Part shown: positions 25,910 through 34,564 of the stretch, piece after piece
Position numbering within the stretch: position 1 is the first letter of the stretch
Layout: the number at the start of each line of letters is the position of its first letter
Source of the DNA: an uncultured Bacteroidales bacterium
GTDB lineage: Bacteria; Bacteroidota; Bacteroidia; Bacteroidales; Paludibacteraceae
Reading direction: 5' to 3'
DNA: 53,709 bases
NCBI GenBank assembly: GCA_902784425.1
Contig: CACZUS010000010.1
Coordinates: forward strand, 1 to 53,709
Notes under the pieces: model-generated
Database searches by the model: none
Told to the model about the DNA's origin: nothing
Seen by the model: only the letters and a program-made list of their open reading frames with translations
Position numbers and translations under genes: made by a program

Positions 25910-25939
25910 TTTTTATAAGAGTCTTTTGTAATGCGTGGA

Positions 25940-25969
25940 TTTGATATTTGAAATAAATTATTACTTTTG
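25940..25969 (+). promoter_or_regulatory. Probable promoter of the 25986 gene
   Basis: TTTG (25940-25943) and TACTTTTG (25962-25969) are 18 bases apart. This places the transcript start near 25976, which rules out the upstream in-frame codon at 25935 as the start. Confidence 0.65.
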
Positions 25970-25985
25970 TGAAAAAACAAATGAA

Positions 25986-26909
25986 ATGAATATAAAATCA
26001 AAACGAACAGTACGTTTTTATGTATGCATTGGAGTTCTTCTTTTTATGGAAATTCTTTTATTTGCAGCTCTTCTTTTCCTTGATAAAGATCTGATATTTT
26101 CTATATTGTTAATGGCGCCGATTTATCTATTAGCCAGATTGATATTGAAATTTTATAAAACCATTCCATCTGTCACGATAACTAACACAGAGATTATCCT
26201 TGACTATTTAGTAAAAAGCAAACGTGTCTCAATCGATGATGTCTGCGAATTTCAATTGACAGATAGTTTCCCTATTTCAAAATGGATTTTGAACGGTGTG
26301 ACGAATGGCTTTTCAATAAGGACAAAGGCGGATGAGGAATATATATTCTATGAAAAATTTTACAAAAATCCACATGAACTAAGAGCCAGATTTGCAGAAA
26401 TTACAAACATGAACTTTGTGCCTAGAGATTCTGCGATTGATAATCCGTTTACTTCATTTTCTTCTCCTTTGTCATTTAAAGTTGACATAATAATGCTTTT
26501 GGTGGGGCTTGCTCTGTTATTGTCGTCTTTCTTATTAGAAGGTTTTTCATTGGTGTCTATATTTTTGCTGATTCTATCTTTCCTTTTCTTTTATGTTGGT
26601 ATTAGTTCGATGTATGATAACATGCGAAACCGTTTGACAATTGAAGTGGAAGGTAAAGAGATTCGTTTCAAATACAGATTTCCATCCCGTAAAGTGATAA
26701 CAGCGAACCTTAATGATATCATTACCAGTAATATATCTCTAATGAATATACATGGTGGATACACAGGTATTGCTTTTTGTTATATATCATCCGATTATAG
26801 ACGGATTATTATAAAAGAATCGAATTTGAAATCAGAGGTGTTGGATGAATTTATAGATATTCTTGATAATAATGGCGTGCCTGTCACTGGTTTCAAATAT
26901 GAATGTTGA
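25986..26909 (+). CDS. Unknown four-helix membrane protein, paralogue of the 28485 gene
   Basis: 307 residues, not recognised. Two N-terminal membrane helices (about 10-32 and 35-55), a soluble beta-rich domain (about 62-160, beginning VTITNTEIILDYLVKSKR), two more helices (about 170-215) and a second beta-rich domain (GKEIRFKYRFPSRKVITANLNDII). Both soluble parts look like bacterial PH-type folds, which is inference. The paralogue at 28485 is nearly identical in the first soluble domain and much more diverged in the helices. The ATG at 25986 is set by the promoter. Confidence 0.8.
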   Translation: MNIKSKRTVRFYVCIGVLLFMEILLFAALLFLDKDLIFSILLMAPIYLLARLILKFYKTIPSVTITNTEIILDYLVKSKRVSIDDVCEFQLTDSFPISKWILNGVTNGFSIRTKADEEYIFYEKFYKNPHELRARFAEITNMNFVPRDSAIDNPFTSFSSPLSFKVDIIMLLVGLALLLSSFLLEGFSLVSIFLLILSFLFFYVGISSMYDNMRNRLTIEVEGKEIRFKYRFPSRKVITANLNDIITSNISLMNIHGGYTGIAFCYISSDYRRIIIKESNLKSEVLDEFIDILDNNGVPVTGFKYEC

Positions 26910-27058
26910 TAAAATCAAACTAAGTACACCGCTTTTCATAAATTTCCACTATTTTTGATAGGTCATTTTGTTGAATGAATTTTCAATATTAGCTAATGGG
27001 TTCCACTGATTTTTGAAAAAAACGAATTTATAGAACCCTCCACAAAAAATATATAGAT

Positions 27059-28336
27059 ATGTATAACTCATTCACCCAAGTCAAGCATTGTAGCTTCTAT
27101 CTTCGAGTATTACTTATACTCCCGTTTTTATTTATGATGAGTAGTTGTAGTCATACAAGTGAAAAAAGAATAATAACTACGAATGATACTATAGGTTATT
27201 ACTGTATTGCCTATTTTGTGGATGGCTATATGAAGCATATAGGAGAAATACCGACGAAAGAAGAATTTCTAGAGTATATTGATGTAGGGGGTGCTATGGA
27301 GTCTTATTTGTGTATTAAGGGAGAACATTTAGAAAAAATTCTTTCGGATACGTTATATCAAGAGCTTGATTATACAGAAATATTTCAGTGGCCACAATTT
27401 ATTGCATCTAAATACTTGTTGACGCATCCAACTATACAATTTATCAATCAGGACTCTTGTTTGCTTGTCGTGGATAGTACAGTGTACGAACATGATAGTT
27501 CGATAGTGAGTTTCACGGTCCCTATGCCGGAGATTATGATTAAAGACTCTGCCTTTTACTATAGGGGTGTGAAATTATCGTCTATAAAAGAGTGTGATAA
27601 TAAAGTTTTCTATGAAGTCTGTCAGAGTCAGAACCCCACTCCCATTCTCATAGATTATGATTCGCCTGTGGAGTTGATAGACACTTTGTGTACATATTTT
27701 GGTATATATGAGGTAAGAACTAAACTTATGGGACGTGGCAATAAGCATATCTGTCTGTATCATTCGGCTCCTCATGTACGTGAGGCTGATTCTGTTTTGA
27801 ATATGCCAATTTATGTGTTAACAGACTCTTTAAAACAGGTAATAGGATATGTTGACGAATATGAAGATGATGCGGAGGAAGACGAAATCCACTGTAAGAT
27901 AGTTGCTAAATATGATGCAAATGGGAAGGAATTGGAAATAAGTGATGAAGAACAGAAACAAGCTAATGATGAAATTGTTTTAGAGATGAATGAGATGAAA
28001 GAAAAGAATAAAGTTGATGATGAAGATCTATTAAAAAAGTTTGTTTTTGATGTTCAACGTGCACAATCGGTAATTTATCGAAGCAATGATACTATCTATT
28101 TGAATGGGAAACCAGTAAATGATAGTTGTAGTGTGAATGAGAAACCAATCCTTATTGATTTGACGCACGATAATACATATAGGGATGTATGTGAAATTGC
28201 TCGATTCCTTATAAAGAAGACATCATCAATAGACTTTAAACGTTCTAGATATTATTTCAAATCTGATGACAAGATATATAAGTACCTTTTAAATAAACAT
28301 CCGGAATGGAAAATAAAAGTTACTTCTGATGATTGA
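27059..28336 (+). CDS. Unknown large lipoprotein
   Basis: 425 residues with a lipoprotein signal: YLRVLLILPFLFMMSSC, lipid-modified Cys near residue 30. The mature protein is acidic, with a stretch of Glu/Lys near residues 265-325 and a C-terminal segment IDFKRSRYYFKSDDKIYKYL. It may contain two related halves: CQSQNPTPILIDYD and CSVNEKPILIDLTHD are similar, each followed by a helix. Family not recognised. It lies between two paralogous membrane protein genes, and its first 120 bases recur, frameshifted, at 28363. Confidence 0.78.
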   Translation: MYNSFTQVKHCSFYLRVLLILPFLFMMSSCSHTSEKRIITTNDTIGYYCIAYFVDGYMKHIGEIPTKEEFLEYIDVGGAMESYLCIKGEHLEKILSDTLYQELDYTEIFQWPQFIASKYLLTHPTIQFINQDSCLLVVDSTVYEHDSSIVSFTVPMPEIMIKDSAFYYRGVKLSSIKECDNKVFYEVCQSQNPTPILIDYDSPVELIDTLCTYFGIYEVRTKLMGRGNKHICLYHSAPHVREADSVLNMPIYVLTDSLKQVIGYVDEYEDDAEEDEIHCKIVAKYDANGKELEISDEEQKQANDEIVLEMNEMKEKNKVDDEDLLKKFVFDVQRAQSVIYRSNDTIYLNGKPVNDSCSVNEKPILIDLTHDNTYRDVCEIARFLIKKTSSIDFKRSRYYFKSDDKIYKYLLNKHPEWKIKVTSDD

Positions 28337-28362
28337 TAAAATAACAAAAATGTATCATAGAT

Positions 28363-28480
28363 ATGCATAACCCATTCACCCATGCCAAGCATTGTATCTT
28401 TTCTCTTCGAGTATTATTTATACTCCCTTCTTATTTGTGATGAGGAGTTGTAGTCATACAAGTGTAAAAAGAATACTGAA
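28363..28480 (+). pseudogene. Frameshifted copy of the 27059 lipoprotein leader
   Basis: DNA from ATG 28363 closely follows 27059-27176 (for example TTCGAGTATTA in both). One base is missing near 28425, so the frame stops at TGA 28438-28440 and the lipobox (MRSCSHTS) continues in another frame. The rest of the lipoprotein is absent; the membrane protein gene follows at once. It is a fossil of the duplication that made this block. Confidence 0.8.
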
Positions 28481-28484
28481 TAAC

Positions 28485-29426
28485 ATGAATACAAAATCAA
28501 AATATACTCTACGTTTCTGTGCAATTATTGGAATGATCCTTTTCTTGGAAATTCTTTTATGCGCACTTCTTTTATTCTTGTTGAGTAATAATCATTATCA
28601 GTTGTCTTTAATACTGATTGTGTCGATTTTTCTAGTTGGTTGGTGGATGCAGAAATACTTTAAAGTAGTTCCACCTGTCACGATAACTAACACAGAGATT
28701 ATCATCGACTATTGGGTGTGGTCTAAACGGATCCCAATCGATGAAATTTGCGAATTTCAATTGACAGATAGTTTCCCTATATCAAAATGGATTTCGGGAG
28801 ATCGTGTGACGAATGGTTTTTCAATAAGAACAAAGGCGGATGAGGAATATGTATTCTATGAAAGATTCTACAAAAATCCACATGAATTAAGAGCTAGATT
28901 TGCACAGATTACAAACATGAACTTTGTACCTAGAGATTCTGCGATTGATAATCCTTTTACTTCGCTTACTTCTCCTTTGTCATTTAAAATCGAGATAATA
29001 TTATTCTGGGTGTCCCTTGTTCTAGCCATACTCTTTTTTTTCTTAGCTAAATCACCTGGATATGAATACTTGTTTGTTCTCTCTTTTCTTTTTATTTTAT
29101 TTGCTTTTGTTATTGTTGGTTCGATATATGAAGACAAACGAAACTTCATAACAATTGTTGAAGTGGAAGGTAAAGAGATTCGTTTCAAATACAATTTTCC
29201 ATCCAGTAGAGTAATAACAGTAAACATTAATGATATCATCACCTGCAATTTCATTGTCTTGAATGATTTAGAAATTGGTTTTGTTTATATTACACCTGAT
29301 TTTAGACGAGTTGTTATAAAAGGATCAAATCCTGTGTGGACTGAGCTTTTAGTGATACTAGAAAAAAATGGTGTGCCAGTCACTGATGTTCCTTGGATGA
29401 TGGTATTAAATATTTTAAATAATTGA
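28485..29426 (+). CDS. Unknown four-helix membrane protein, second copy
   Basis: 313 residues, paralogue of the 25986 protein with the same order: two membrane helices (about 10-52), soluble domain (about 60-160), two helices (about 170-220), soluble C-terminus. The segment CEFQLTDSFPISKW and the following RTKADEEY and NPHELRARF blocks are shared. The ATG at 28485 matches the start of the paralogue (MNTKSK / MNIKSK); the longer frame from 28392 only reads through the lipoprotein fossil. Its end is followed by a repeat and a terminator. Confidence 0.8.
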   Translation: MNTKSKYTLRFCAIIGMILFLEILLCALLLFLLSNNHYQLSLILIVSIFLVGWWMQKYFKVVPPVTITNTEIIIDYWVWSKRIPIDEICEFQLTDSFPISKWISGDRVTNGFSIRTKADEEYVFYERFYKNPHELRARFAQITNMNFVPRDSAIDNPFTSLTSPLSFKIEIILFWVSLVLAILFFFLAKSPGYEYLFVLSFLFILFAFVIVGSIYEDKRNFITIVEVEGKEIRFKYNFPSSRVITVNINDIITCNFIVLNDLEIGFVYITPDFRRVVIKGSNPVWTELLVILEKNGVPVTDVPWMMVLNILNN

Positions 29427-29430
29427 ATTT

Positions 29431-29472
29431 GTCTGTCGGTTACCGTAGAGACGCACGGCCGTGCGTCTCTAC
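29431..29472. repeat. Dispersed palindromic repeat, copy D (with 14-base arm)
   Basis: GTCTGTCGGTTACC followed by the 28-base palindrome (29445-29472). The 42 bases are a perfect reverse complement of 12989-13030. Confidence 0.9.
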
Positions 29473-29478
29473 ACAAAA

Positions 29479-29513
29479 AAATGACGTACGTCGTAGATCG
29501 ACATACGTCATTT
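29479..29513. terminator. Bidirectional terminator between convergent genes
   Basis: A 15-base stem with one mismatch: AAATGACGTACGTCG (29479-29493) and CGACATACGTCATTT (29499-29513), with a TAGAT loop. It ends both the 28485 gene and the minus-strand oxidoreductase operon. Confidence 0.85.
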
Positions 29514-29531
29514 ATAGGAGGTATGATAACC

Positions 29532-30068
29532 TTACTTAATAATCTCCATTCCTTTTTTCAAGGCAGCCTCATTCATTGGGATGAGGTGGTGGTGACGTTC
29601 AGGAAGGGTTTTCTTCAAACCTTTCAATACATTTTCCAACTCTACGATAGGTCTGATTTTCAAGAATCCACCTAATAGAATCATGTTGAAGGATTTAGCT
29701 GCATTCATTTCGATGCAGGCATCCATTGCATTGATTTTGTGGATGTTGATATCTGTTCTGGTTGGTTCTGTAGTGATTCCGTATGGATCGTAGATCAATG
29801 TTCCACCAGGCTTAACAGACTTTTCAAACTTGTCCAATGATTGTTGGTTCAAGATGATAGCCGTGTCGTAAGAGTTTAAGATAGGGGAACTGATTTTCTC
29901 GTCACTTAAGATAACGGTTACGTTGGCGGTACCACCACGTTGTTCAGGACCGTATGCAGGCATCCAAGTAACTTCCTTGCCTTGCATCAAACCAGAGTAA
30001 GCAAGAATCTTACCCATAGAGAGAACTCCTTGTCCTCCGAATCCAGCTATGATGATTTCTTCTTTCAT
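29532..30068 (-). CDS. korC: 2-oxoacid:ferredoxin oxidoreductase, gamma subunit
   Basis: Small subunit of the four-subunit enzyme that decarboxylates a 2-oxoacid to its acyl-CoA and reduces ferredoxin. 178 residues opening with IIIAGFGGQGVLSMGKIL, the gamma-domain signature, then PAYGPEQRGGTANV. Last gene of a minus-strand operon in the order ferredoxin, alpha, beta, gamma, with gaps of 6, 22 and 11 bases. The operon type is usually annotated as 2-oxoglutarate (Kor) or branched-chain oxoacid (Vor) oxidoreductase; substrate choice is not certain. Confidence 0.88.
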   Translation of the reverse strand: MKEEIIIAGFGGQGVLSMGKILAYSGLMQGKEVTWMPAYGPEQRGGTANVTVILSDEKISSPILNSYDTAIILNQQSLDKFEKSVKPGGTLIYDPYGITTEPTRTDINIHKINAMDACIEMNAAKSFNMILLGGFLKIRPIVELENVLKGLKKTLPERHHHLIPMNEAALKKGMEIIK

Positions 30069-30079
30069 ATCTTCTGATT

Positions 30080-30856
30080 TTATTTGTTAGCGTCTTTGTC
30101 AATTAAATCTCCGAGTGGATATTCAGGGAACATGTTTTCCTCCATCCATTTATTGGCTTTCTCTGGTGATAGTTTCCAACCAGATGAGCATGTAGAGACT
30201 ACCTCTACGACGCTTGCACCACCTTTACCGTCCATGCAGTTTTCGAATGCTTTGCGTATTGCTTTCTTAGCTTTACGAACAGCAGCTGCTGTTTGCACAC
30301 TCTGACGAGTCACATAGCGGATTCCTTCCAAATCTTTCAATTGATTGGTGATTTTCAGTGGGTAACCATTCAGTTTATAGTCACGACCGTAAGGACAAGT
30401 GGCTGTTTTCATACCTTCAATGGTAGTTGGTGCCATCTGACCTCCTGTCATACCGTAGATACCGTTGTTGATGAAGATGATAGCGATGCTTTCACCTCTG
30501 TTGCAAGCGTGGATGGTCTCTGCTGTACCAATGGCAGCTAAGTCTCCATCACCTTGATAAGTGAAGACGAGTTTGTTAGGACGAAGACGTTTGATGGCTG
30601 TAGCCAAAGCTGGCGCACGACCATGTGCTGCCTCTTCCCAATCGATGTCGATGTAGTTGTATGCAAATACTGCACAACCTACAGGGGTTACACCAATGGT
30701 ATCTTCTACTAAGCCCATCTCTTCAATTACTTCTGCAACTAATTTATGAACGACACCGTGACTGCATCCTGGGCAGTAGTGCATTGGATTGTCATTCATG
30801 ATATCTGGTTTCTTATATACCAGATTCTCGGGTTTTATTATATCTTCTAATGCCAT
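30080..30856 (-). CDS. korB: 2-oxoacid:ferredoxin oxidoreductase, beta subunit (TPP-binding)
   Basis: Binds thiamine pyrophosphate and part of the Fe-S relay. 258 residues: MHYCPGCSHGVVHKL near the N-terminus, then the TPP motif beginning GDGDLAAIG and ending near INNGIYGMTGGQMAPT. The two Cys of CPGC and a further Cys in the ATCPYGRD segment are candidate cluster ligands. It sits between the alpha and gamma genes of the same operon. The short beta subunit is typical of the Kor/Vor group rather than of pyruvate oxidoreductase. Confidence 0.92.
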   Translation of the reverse strand: MALEDIIKPENLVYKKPDIMNDNPMHYCPGCSHGVVHKLVAEVIEEMGLVEDTIGVTPVGCAVFAYNYIDIDWEEAAHGRAPALATAIKRLRPNKLVFTYQGDGDLAAIGTAETIHACNRGESIAIIFINNGIYGMTGGQMAPTTIEGMKTATCPYGRDYKLNGYPLKITNQLKDLEGIRYVTRQSVQTAAAVRKAKKAIRKAFENCMDGKGGASVVEVVSTCSSGWKLSPEKANKWMEENMFPEYPLGDLIDKDANK

Positions 30857-30878
30857 TTTCTTTTCCGATTAAGTGAAA

Positions 30879-31958
30879 TTACATTAATTTGGTCTTCACT
30901 GCATTGACAATCTCGTCTGGTGTGAATACGATACCTCCCAAACGTCCGTAATGCTCTACTGGAACTTTTCCGTTGACAGCCAAACGTACATCTTCAACCA
31001 TCTGACCTGCGTTCAACTCAACAGATAACATGGCTTTTACTTTGTTAGCATAGCCTGCAATCGCTTTCGTTGGAAATGGCCATAGTGTGATTGGACGGAG
31101 TAGGCCTAACTTGATTCCTTCTGCACGTGCTATCTCACATGCTTTCTGACAGATACGTGCAGAACATCCGAATGCTACCAATAGATACTCTGCATCGTCG
31201 CATAGAATCTCTTCGTAACGTACTTCGTTCTCTTCAATCTGTTTGTATTTGGCTTGGAAACGAAGATTGTTTTGCTCCATTACCTCTGGCTTCAACTCCA
31301 ATGATGTGATGATGTTGTTCTTACGGGACATCTTTCTTCCGGTAGCAGCCCATGGACATTGCTTCTCTACCTCTTCGTCGGTACGTCTTGGCTTGAAATC
31401 TGGAAGAATCACCTTCTCCATCATCTGTCCAATAACTCCATCTGCCAATATGATAGCTGGATTTCTATATTTAAATGCTAAGTCAAATGCAAGACCTACA
31501 AAGTCTGCCATCTCTTGCACAGAAGCTGGCGCTAATGCGATTAGTCGATAATCTCCATGTCCTCCACCTTTCGTGGTTTGGAAATAATCTGACTGACTTG
31601 GCTGAATTGTACCTAATCCTGGACCTCCACGCATCACGTTGACAATCAAGGCCGGCAACTCGGCTCCTGCCAAATAAGAGATACCCTCTTGCATCAAAGA
31701 TACTCCCGGACTTGAAGAGGATGTCATTACTTTTTTACCTGTGGCAGCTCCACCATACACCATGTTGATGGATGAAACTTCACTTTCTGCTTGCAATACT
31801 ACCATTCCTGTCGTCTTCCAAGGCTCTACTTCCATTAACGTCTCCATCACCTCAGACTGCGGAGTGATAGGGTAACCAAAATAACCATCGCACCCACAAC
31901 GAATAGCTGCATGGGCGATCGCTTCGTTACCTTTCATTAACTTTACTTCTTCGCTCAT
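30879..31958 (-). CDS. korA: 2-oxoacid:ferredoxin oxidoreductase, alpha subunit
   Basis: Catalytic partner of the beta subunit. 359 residues starting LMKGNEAIAHAAIRCGCDGYFGYPITPQSE, the classic pyrimidine-binding domain of this family, followed by GGAATGKKVMTSSSSPGVSLM and a C-terminal domain II with LLRPITLWPFP. It lies six bases after the ferredoxin-like subunit gene, so translation is likely coupled. Confidence 0.92.
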   Translation of the reverse strand: MSEEVKLMKGNEAIAHAAIRCGCDGYFGYPITPQSEVMETLMEVEPWKTTGMVVLQAESEVSSINMVYGGAATGKKVMTSSSSPGVSLMQEGISYLAGAELPALIVNVMRGGPGLGTIQPSQSDYFQTTKGGGHGDYRLIALAPASVQEMADFVGLAFDLAFKYRNPAIILADGVIGQMMEKVILPDFKPRRTDEEVEKQCPWAATGRKMSRKNNIITSLELKPEVMEQNNLRFQAKYKQIEENEVRYEEILCDDAEYLLVAFGCSARICQKACEIARAEGIKLGLLRPITLWPFPTKAIAGYANKVKAMLSVELNAGQMVEDVRLAVNGKVPVEHYGRLGGIVFTPDEIVNAVKTKLM

Positions 31959-31964
31959 CTTATC

Positions 31965-32192
31965 TTAATCTATTTTCGTTTTATACACTGAAATACATCC
32001 GTCTGGACATACAATACCACAACTTGCGCAACCTACGCACGCATCTTCATTTGCCATGATGGCGTAATTGTAACCTTTCGCATTCACTTGCTTGGACATC
32101 GCTAATACATTGGCAGGACATGCAACAACGCACAACTGACAGCCCTTGCAACGATCTTTGTTTACAACAACAGCACCTTTGATTTTAGCCAT
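31965..32192 (-). CDS. korD: 2-oxoacid:ferredoxin oxidoreductase, 2[4Fe-4S] delta subunit
   Basis: 75 residues with two CxxCxxCxxxCP sites: CKGCQLCVVACP and CVGCASCGIVCP, each binding one [4Fe-4S] cluster and passing electrons from the TPP site to ferredoxin. The ATG at 32192 is chosen because the protein starts MAKIKGAVVV just before the first cluster site; the longer frame back to 32447 overlaps the CotH gene and is not ferredoxin-like. First gene of the operon. Confidence 0.92.
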   Translation of the reverse strand: MAKIKGAVVVNKDRCKGCQLCVVACPANVLAMSKQVNAKGYNYAIMANEDACVGCASCGIVCPDGCISVYKTKID

Positions 32193-32228
32193 ATTTACTT
32201 TTTTTTTAATATCGATATAAATTGTCTG

Positions 32229-32236
32229 CAAAGTTA
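32229..32236 (-). promoter_or_regulatory. Probable -7 box of the oxidoreductase operon
   Basis: On the minus strand this reads TAACTTTG, matching TAnnTTTG, 37 bases before the korD start. No good -33 element is seen at the right distance. Confidence 0.55.
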
Positions 32237-32272
32237 TAATTTTTTTCCTAATTTGAGTTACGTGTTTTTTGT

Positions 32273-34552
32273 TTATTTGCGGGAACGTTTTTTTCTCTCT
32301 GCTTTCCCTTTTTCTCTCTGTCCCGTTTCTTGAATGAATCTGACATTCACTCTCTTTACTCCTTCTTCCGCTGTTAGCACAATCGCCTCTGCATCTTCCT
32401 TCCGCTCCGTAACTACACTGTCTCCATATTGTCTCTCTATCTCCCAAATACCTTTGCTTCCTTCTATGGAGATTCTCAATTCTCTGTTTCGATAATATTT
32501 CCCTTTGAAGGATTGCGTGACAAGTGGTATCTCATTCATCTTGAATCTCTTTTGAATTTGTGGCTGACATTGAAAGGTGACAGACAAAGTGTCTCCTAAC
32601 TGAAAGAACTGCTGCATGTCGTAGGGTAAATAATCCACTCTTCCTTTAATCCACTCTTTGGTTTTCAAAATCTCTGTTTCCCAACTGTGATTGGGCACAG
32701 GAAGATTCGGGTAATGCTCTCTCATATAAGGGTACTCATATTTGATGAGACCAACGAAGCTATCAATCTCCGTACAAATCCTCTCTGCTGTATAGAAATC
32801 ACCTAGGTAAATGGTGGTTCGATCAATAAATTCATCCTTGAACTTCTCGTTGTTCATCATTACTTGAAATAACTTCACTTGGTACTCTTTGTTCGACCAC
32901 ATTTCAGTAAACGGTTCCTTTCGTAACGCATGATGTAGATAGCTTCTCTTGTAGACCCAGTCTCTGTATGCATAACCTAATCCATAGTCCAAATCTTTGG
33001 CTATCCATTTCCATTGGGCACCCGTACTGTCTTGCTCTTTCCAAAGTATACTGTTATTGCCTGGGAAATCTACGTTCATATGGATGTAATTCAAGATCTG
33101 AAGGTTGATATATTCCTCCATCTGAATAAGTTGGTAAAGCGAGTCGTAGTTGACAGGTTCTGCATTGTATAGTGCTACTAAGCGATCAAACTCGTTTCGA
33201 TTGCCTGCATGAATGATCTTCCAATTGCTAATCTGATCAAATTTCTTTTGCGGGTGATGATTGGCTTTCACAAAATCATCATTGCTCCTTTCGCGAATGT
33301 TCAACACACCATAATATTTCCCATTGATGTAGCAAATGCATGGCTGACATGCACAGTAATCCAGATTGACATACGGACAGAATGTGTGCTGACAGACTGC
33401 ATCCCTGACGTGCGTGTACATACAATCCTGTCCACTATTCCTTAATTGAATGGATGAATTATGTCTGACAGTGGGTTTCTCTTTCCAAAATGGGTAATCA
33501 AACTCTTTTTTGGAGAACCTTTTGCTCGCATAGAGATTCAGTGATTTTAAGGGTGTGAAACGAGAACCATTGCCACCCACGCGGAATTCGGACATCTGAT
33601 TGATGACACTGGTGGAGTCTGCTTTGGGAAAATATTCCACATTGCAGGGGCGTCGAAATGCGGCCGACCATTCTTCACTGTAGTCGAATGATAATACGCC
33701 TTCCCTGCTTTTTGTTGTGTCGTAAAGTAGAAGACTGTCGGATACAAGTGAGATGACTGGAAGTGTAATCTCTCTATCATGGAAAATGTACGAATGTGTT
33801 TTTGAGATAGGAGAGTGCCATCCATCGGCAAATTGTTTGGCTCTGATGATGGTGGTCTTGTCGATGCGAATGGAGTCGGGGACCATCGGACTGGTTTCGT
33901 CTGGTTCACTACCATTCGTTGTATATCGTATGATCGTTCCCTGCGGAGCCCTTTTGCCAGGCTGAATTTTTAAGTAGAAAGGTTGCTTGAAGAGTCCACC
34001 TTTTGTTGAAAATTTAGGATTGCCCAAAAGACTATCACTAAAGGCAGTATCGTTTGCTCGTAGAGGAGTAGAATGCATTAAAAAGTGCCAACTCTTAGTT
34101 TTTTCACCTATTCTTCCGTAGGAGATATCAGGTGCAAGCATAGAAGGAATCTTCACATGATCGGCAATCTGATTGTTGGCATCGAAGAGGTATAATTCAC
34201 TTGCACCATCCGATTTGATTCGAAAGTTGGTGTGATTGCCGCTCTTTTTCTTATCGCAATAGACAAGGTGAAATCCGTGAGGGGGAATCTTGACAGAGTC
34301 GGTCAGTGTATATGCAAGAGAGACATTAGACGTTGTTCCTATCTTCCATCCGATGGTGGATAGCGTGTCGTTGTTAGGATTGTACAACTCTACCCAAGAA
34401 TCGGGCAACTCGTTTAGATCGTCCATTATGCCATGGACGTTAGAGTGCATGATCTCCGTTATGATAAGCGTATGGGCATTCAAGCACATACTCACCAATG
34501 AGAAGGAAAGCAACAATACAAATTGAATGATAATCTGTCTAATGTCTCTCAT
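32273..34552 (-). CDS. Secreted lamin-tail/CotH-domain protein
   Basis: 759 residues with a signal peptide (hydrophobic 8-24, likely cut near LNA). Domains in order: a lamin tail domain (about 28-140, IITEIMHSNV ... DSWVELYNPNNDTLS), a chitobiase/Fn3-like beta domain (about 195-260, IIRYTTNGSEPDETSP), then a CotH kinase-like domain (about 285-640) with the WIAKDLDYGLGY loop that supplies metal-binding Asp residues. CotH-fold proteins are often atypical protein kinases or cell-surface proteins. The C-terminus ends in a basic tail (GKAERKKRSRK). It starts 12 bases after the alcohol dehydrogenase stop, so both are likely cotranscribed. Substrate unknown. Confidence 0.85.
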   Translation of the reverse strand: MRDIRQIIIQFVLLLSFSLVSMCLNAHTLIITEIMHSNVHGIMDDLNELPDSWVELYNPNNDTLSTIGWKIGTTSNVSLAYTLTDSVKIPPHGFHLVYCDKKKSGNHTNFRIKSDGASELYLFDANNQIADHVKIPSMLAPDISYGRIGEKTKSWHFLMHSTPLRANDTAFSDSLLGNPKFSTKGGLFKQPFYLKIQPGKRAPQGTIIRYTTNGSEPDETSPMVPDSIRIDKTTIIRAKQFADGWHSPISKTHSYIFHDREITLPVISLVSDSLLLYDTTKSREGVLSFDYSEEWSAAFRRPCNVEYFPKADSTSVINQMSEFRVGGNGSRFTPLKSLNLYASKRFSKKEFDYPFWKEKPTVRHNSSIQLRNSGQDCMYTHVRDAVCQHTFCPYVNLDYCACQPCICYINGKYYGVLNIRERSNDDFVKANHHPQKKFDQISNWKIIHAGNRNEFDRLVALYNAEPVNYDSLYQLIQMEEYINLQILNYIHMNVDFPGNNSILWKEQDSTGAQWKWIAKDLDYGLGYAYRDWVYKRSYLHHALRKEPFTEMWSNKEYQVKLFQVMMNNEKFKDEFIDRTTIYLGDFYTAERICTEIDSFVGLIKYEYPYMREHYPNLPVPNHSWETEILKTKEWIKGRVDYLPYDMQQFFQLGDTLSVTFQCQPQIQKRFKMNEIPLVTQSFKGKYYRNRELRISIEGSKGIWEIERQYGDSVVTERKEDAEAIVLTAEEGVKRVNVRFIQETGQREKGKAERKKRSRK

Positions 34553-34564
34553 GTTAATTGTCTC

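Noticed and set aside
28392-28484. Lipoprotein signal fused to the second membrane protein
   Set aside because: The frame has no good start codon and reads through a frameshifted copy of the 27059 leader; the paralogue starts at the position equal to 28485.
32193-32447. N-terminal extension of the ferredoxin-like subunit
   Set aside because: It overlaps the end of the CotH gene in another frame, is not ferredoxin-like, and a -7 box lies inside it.
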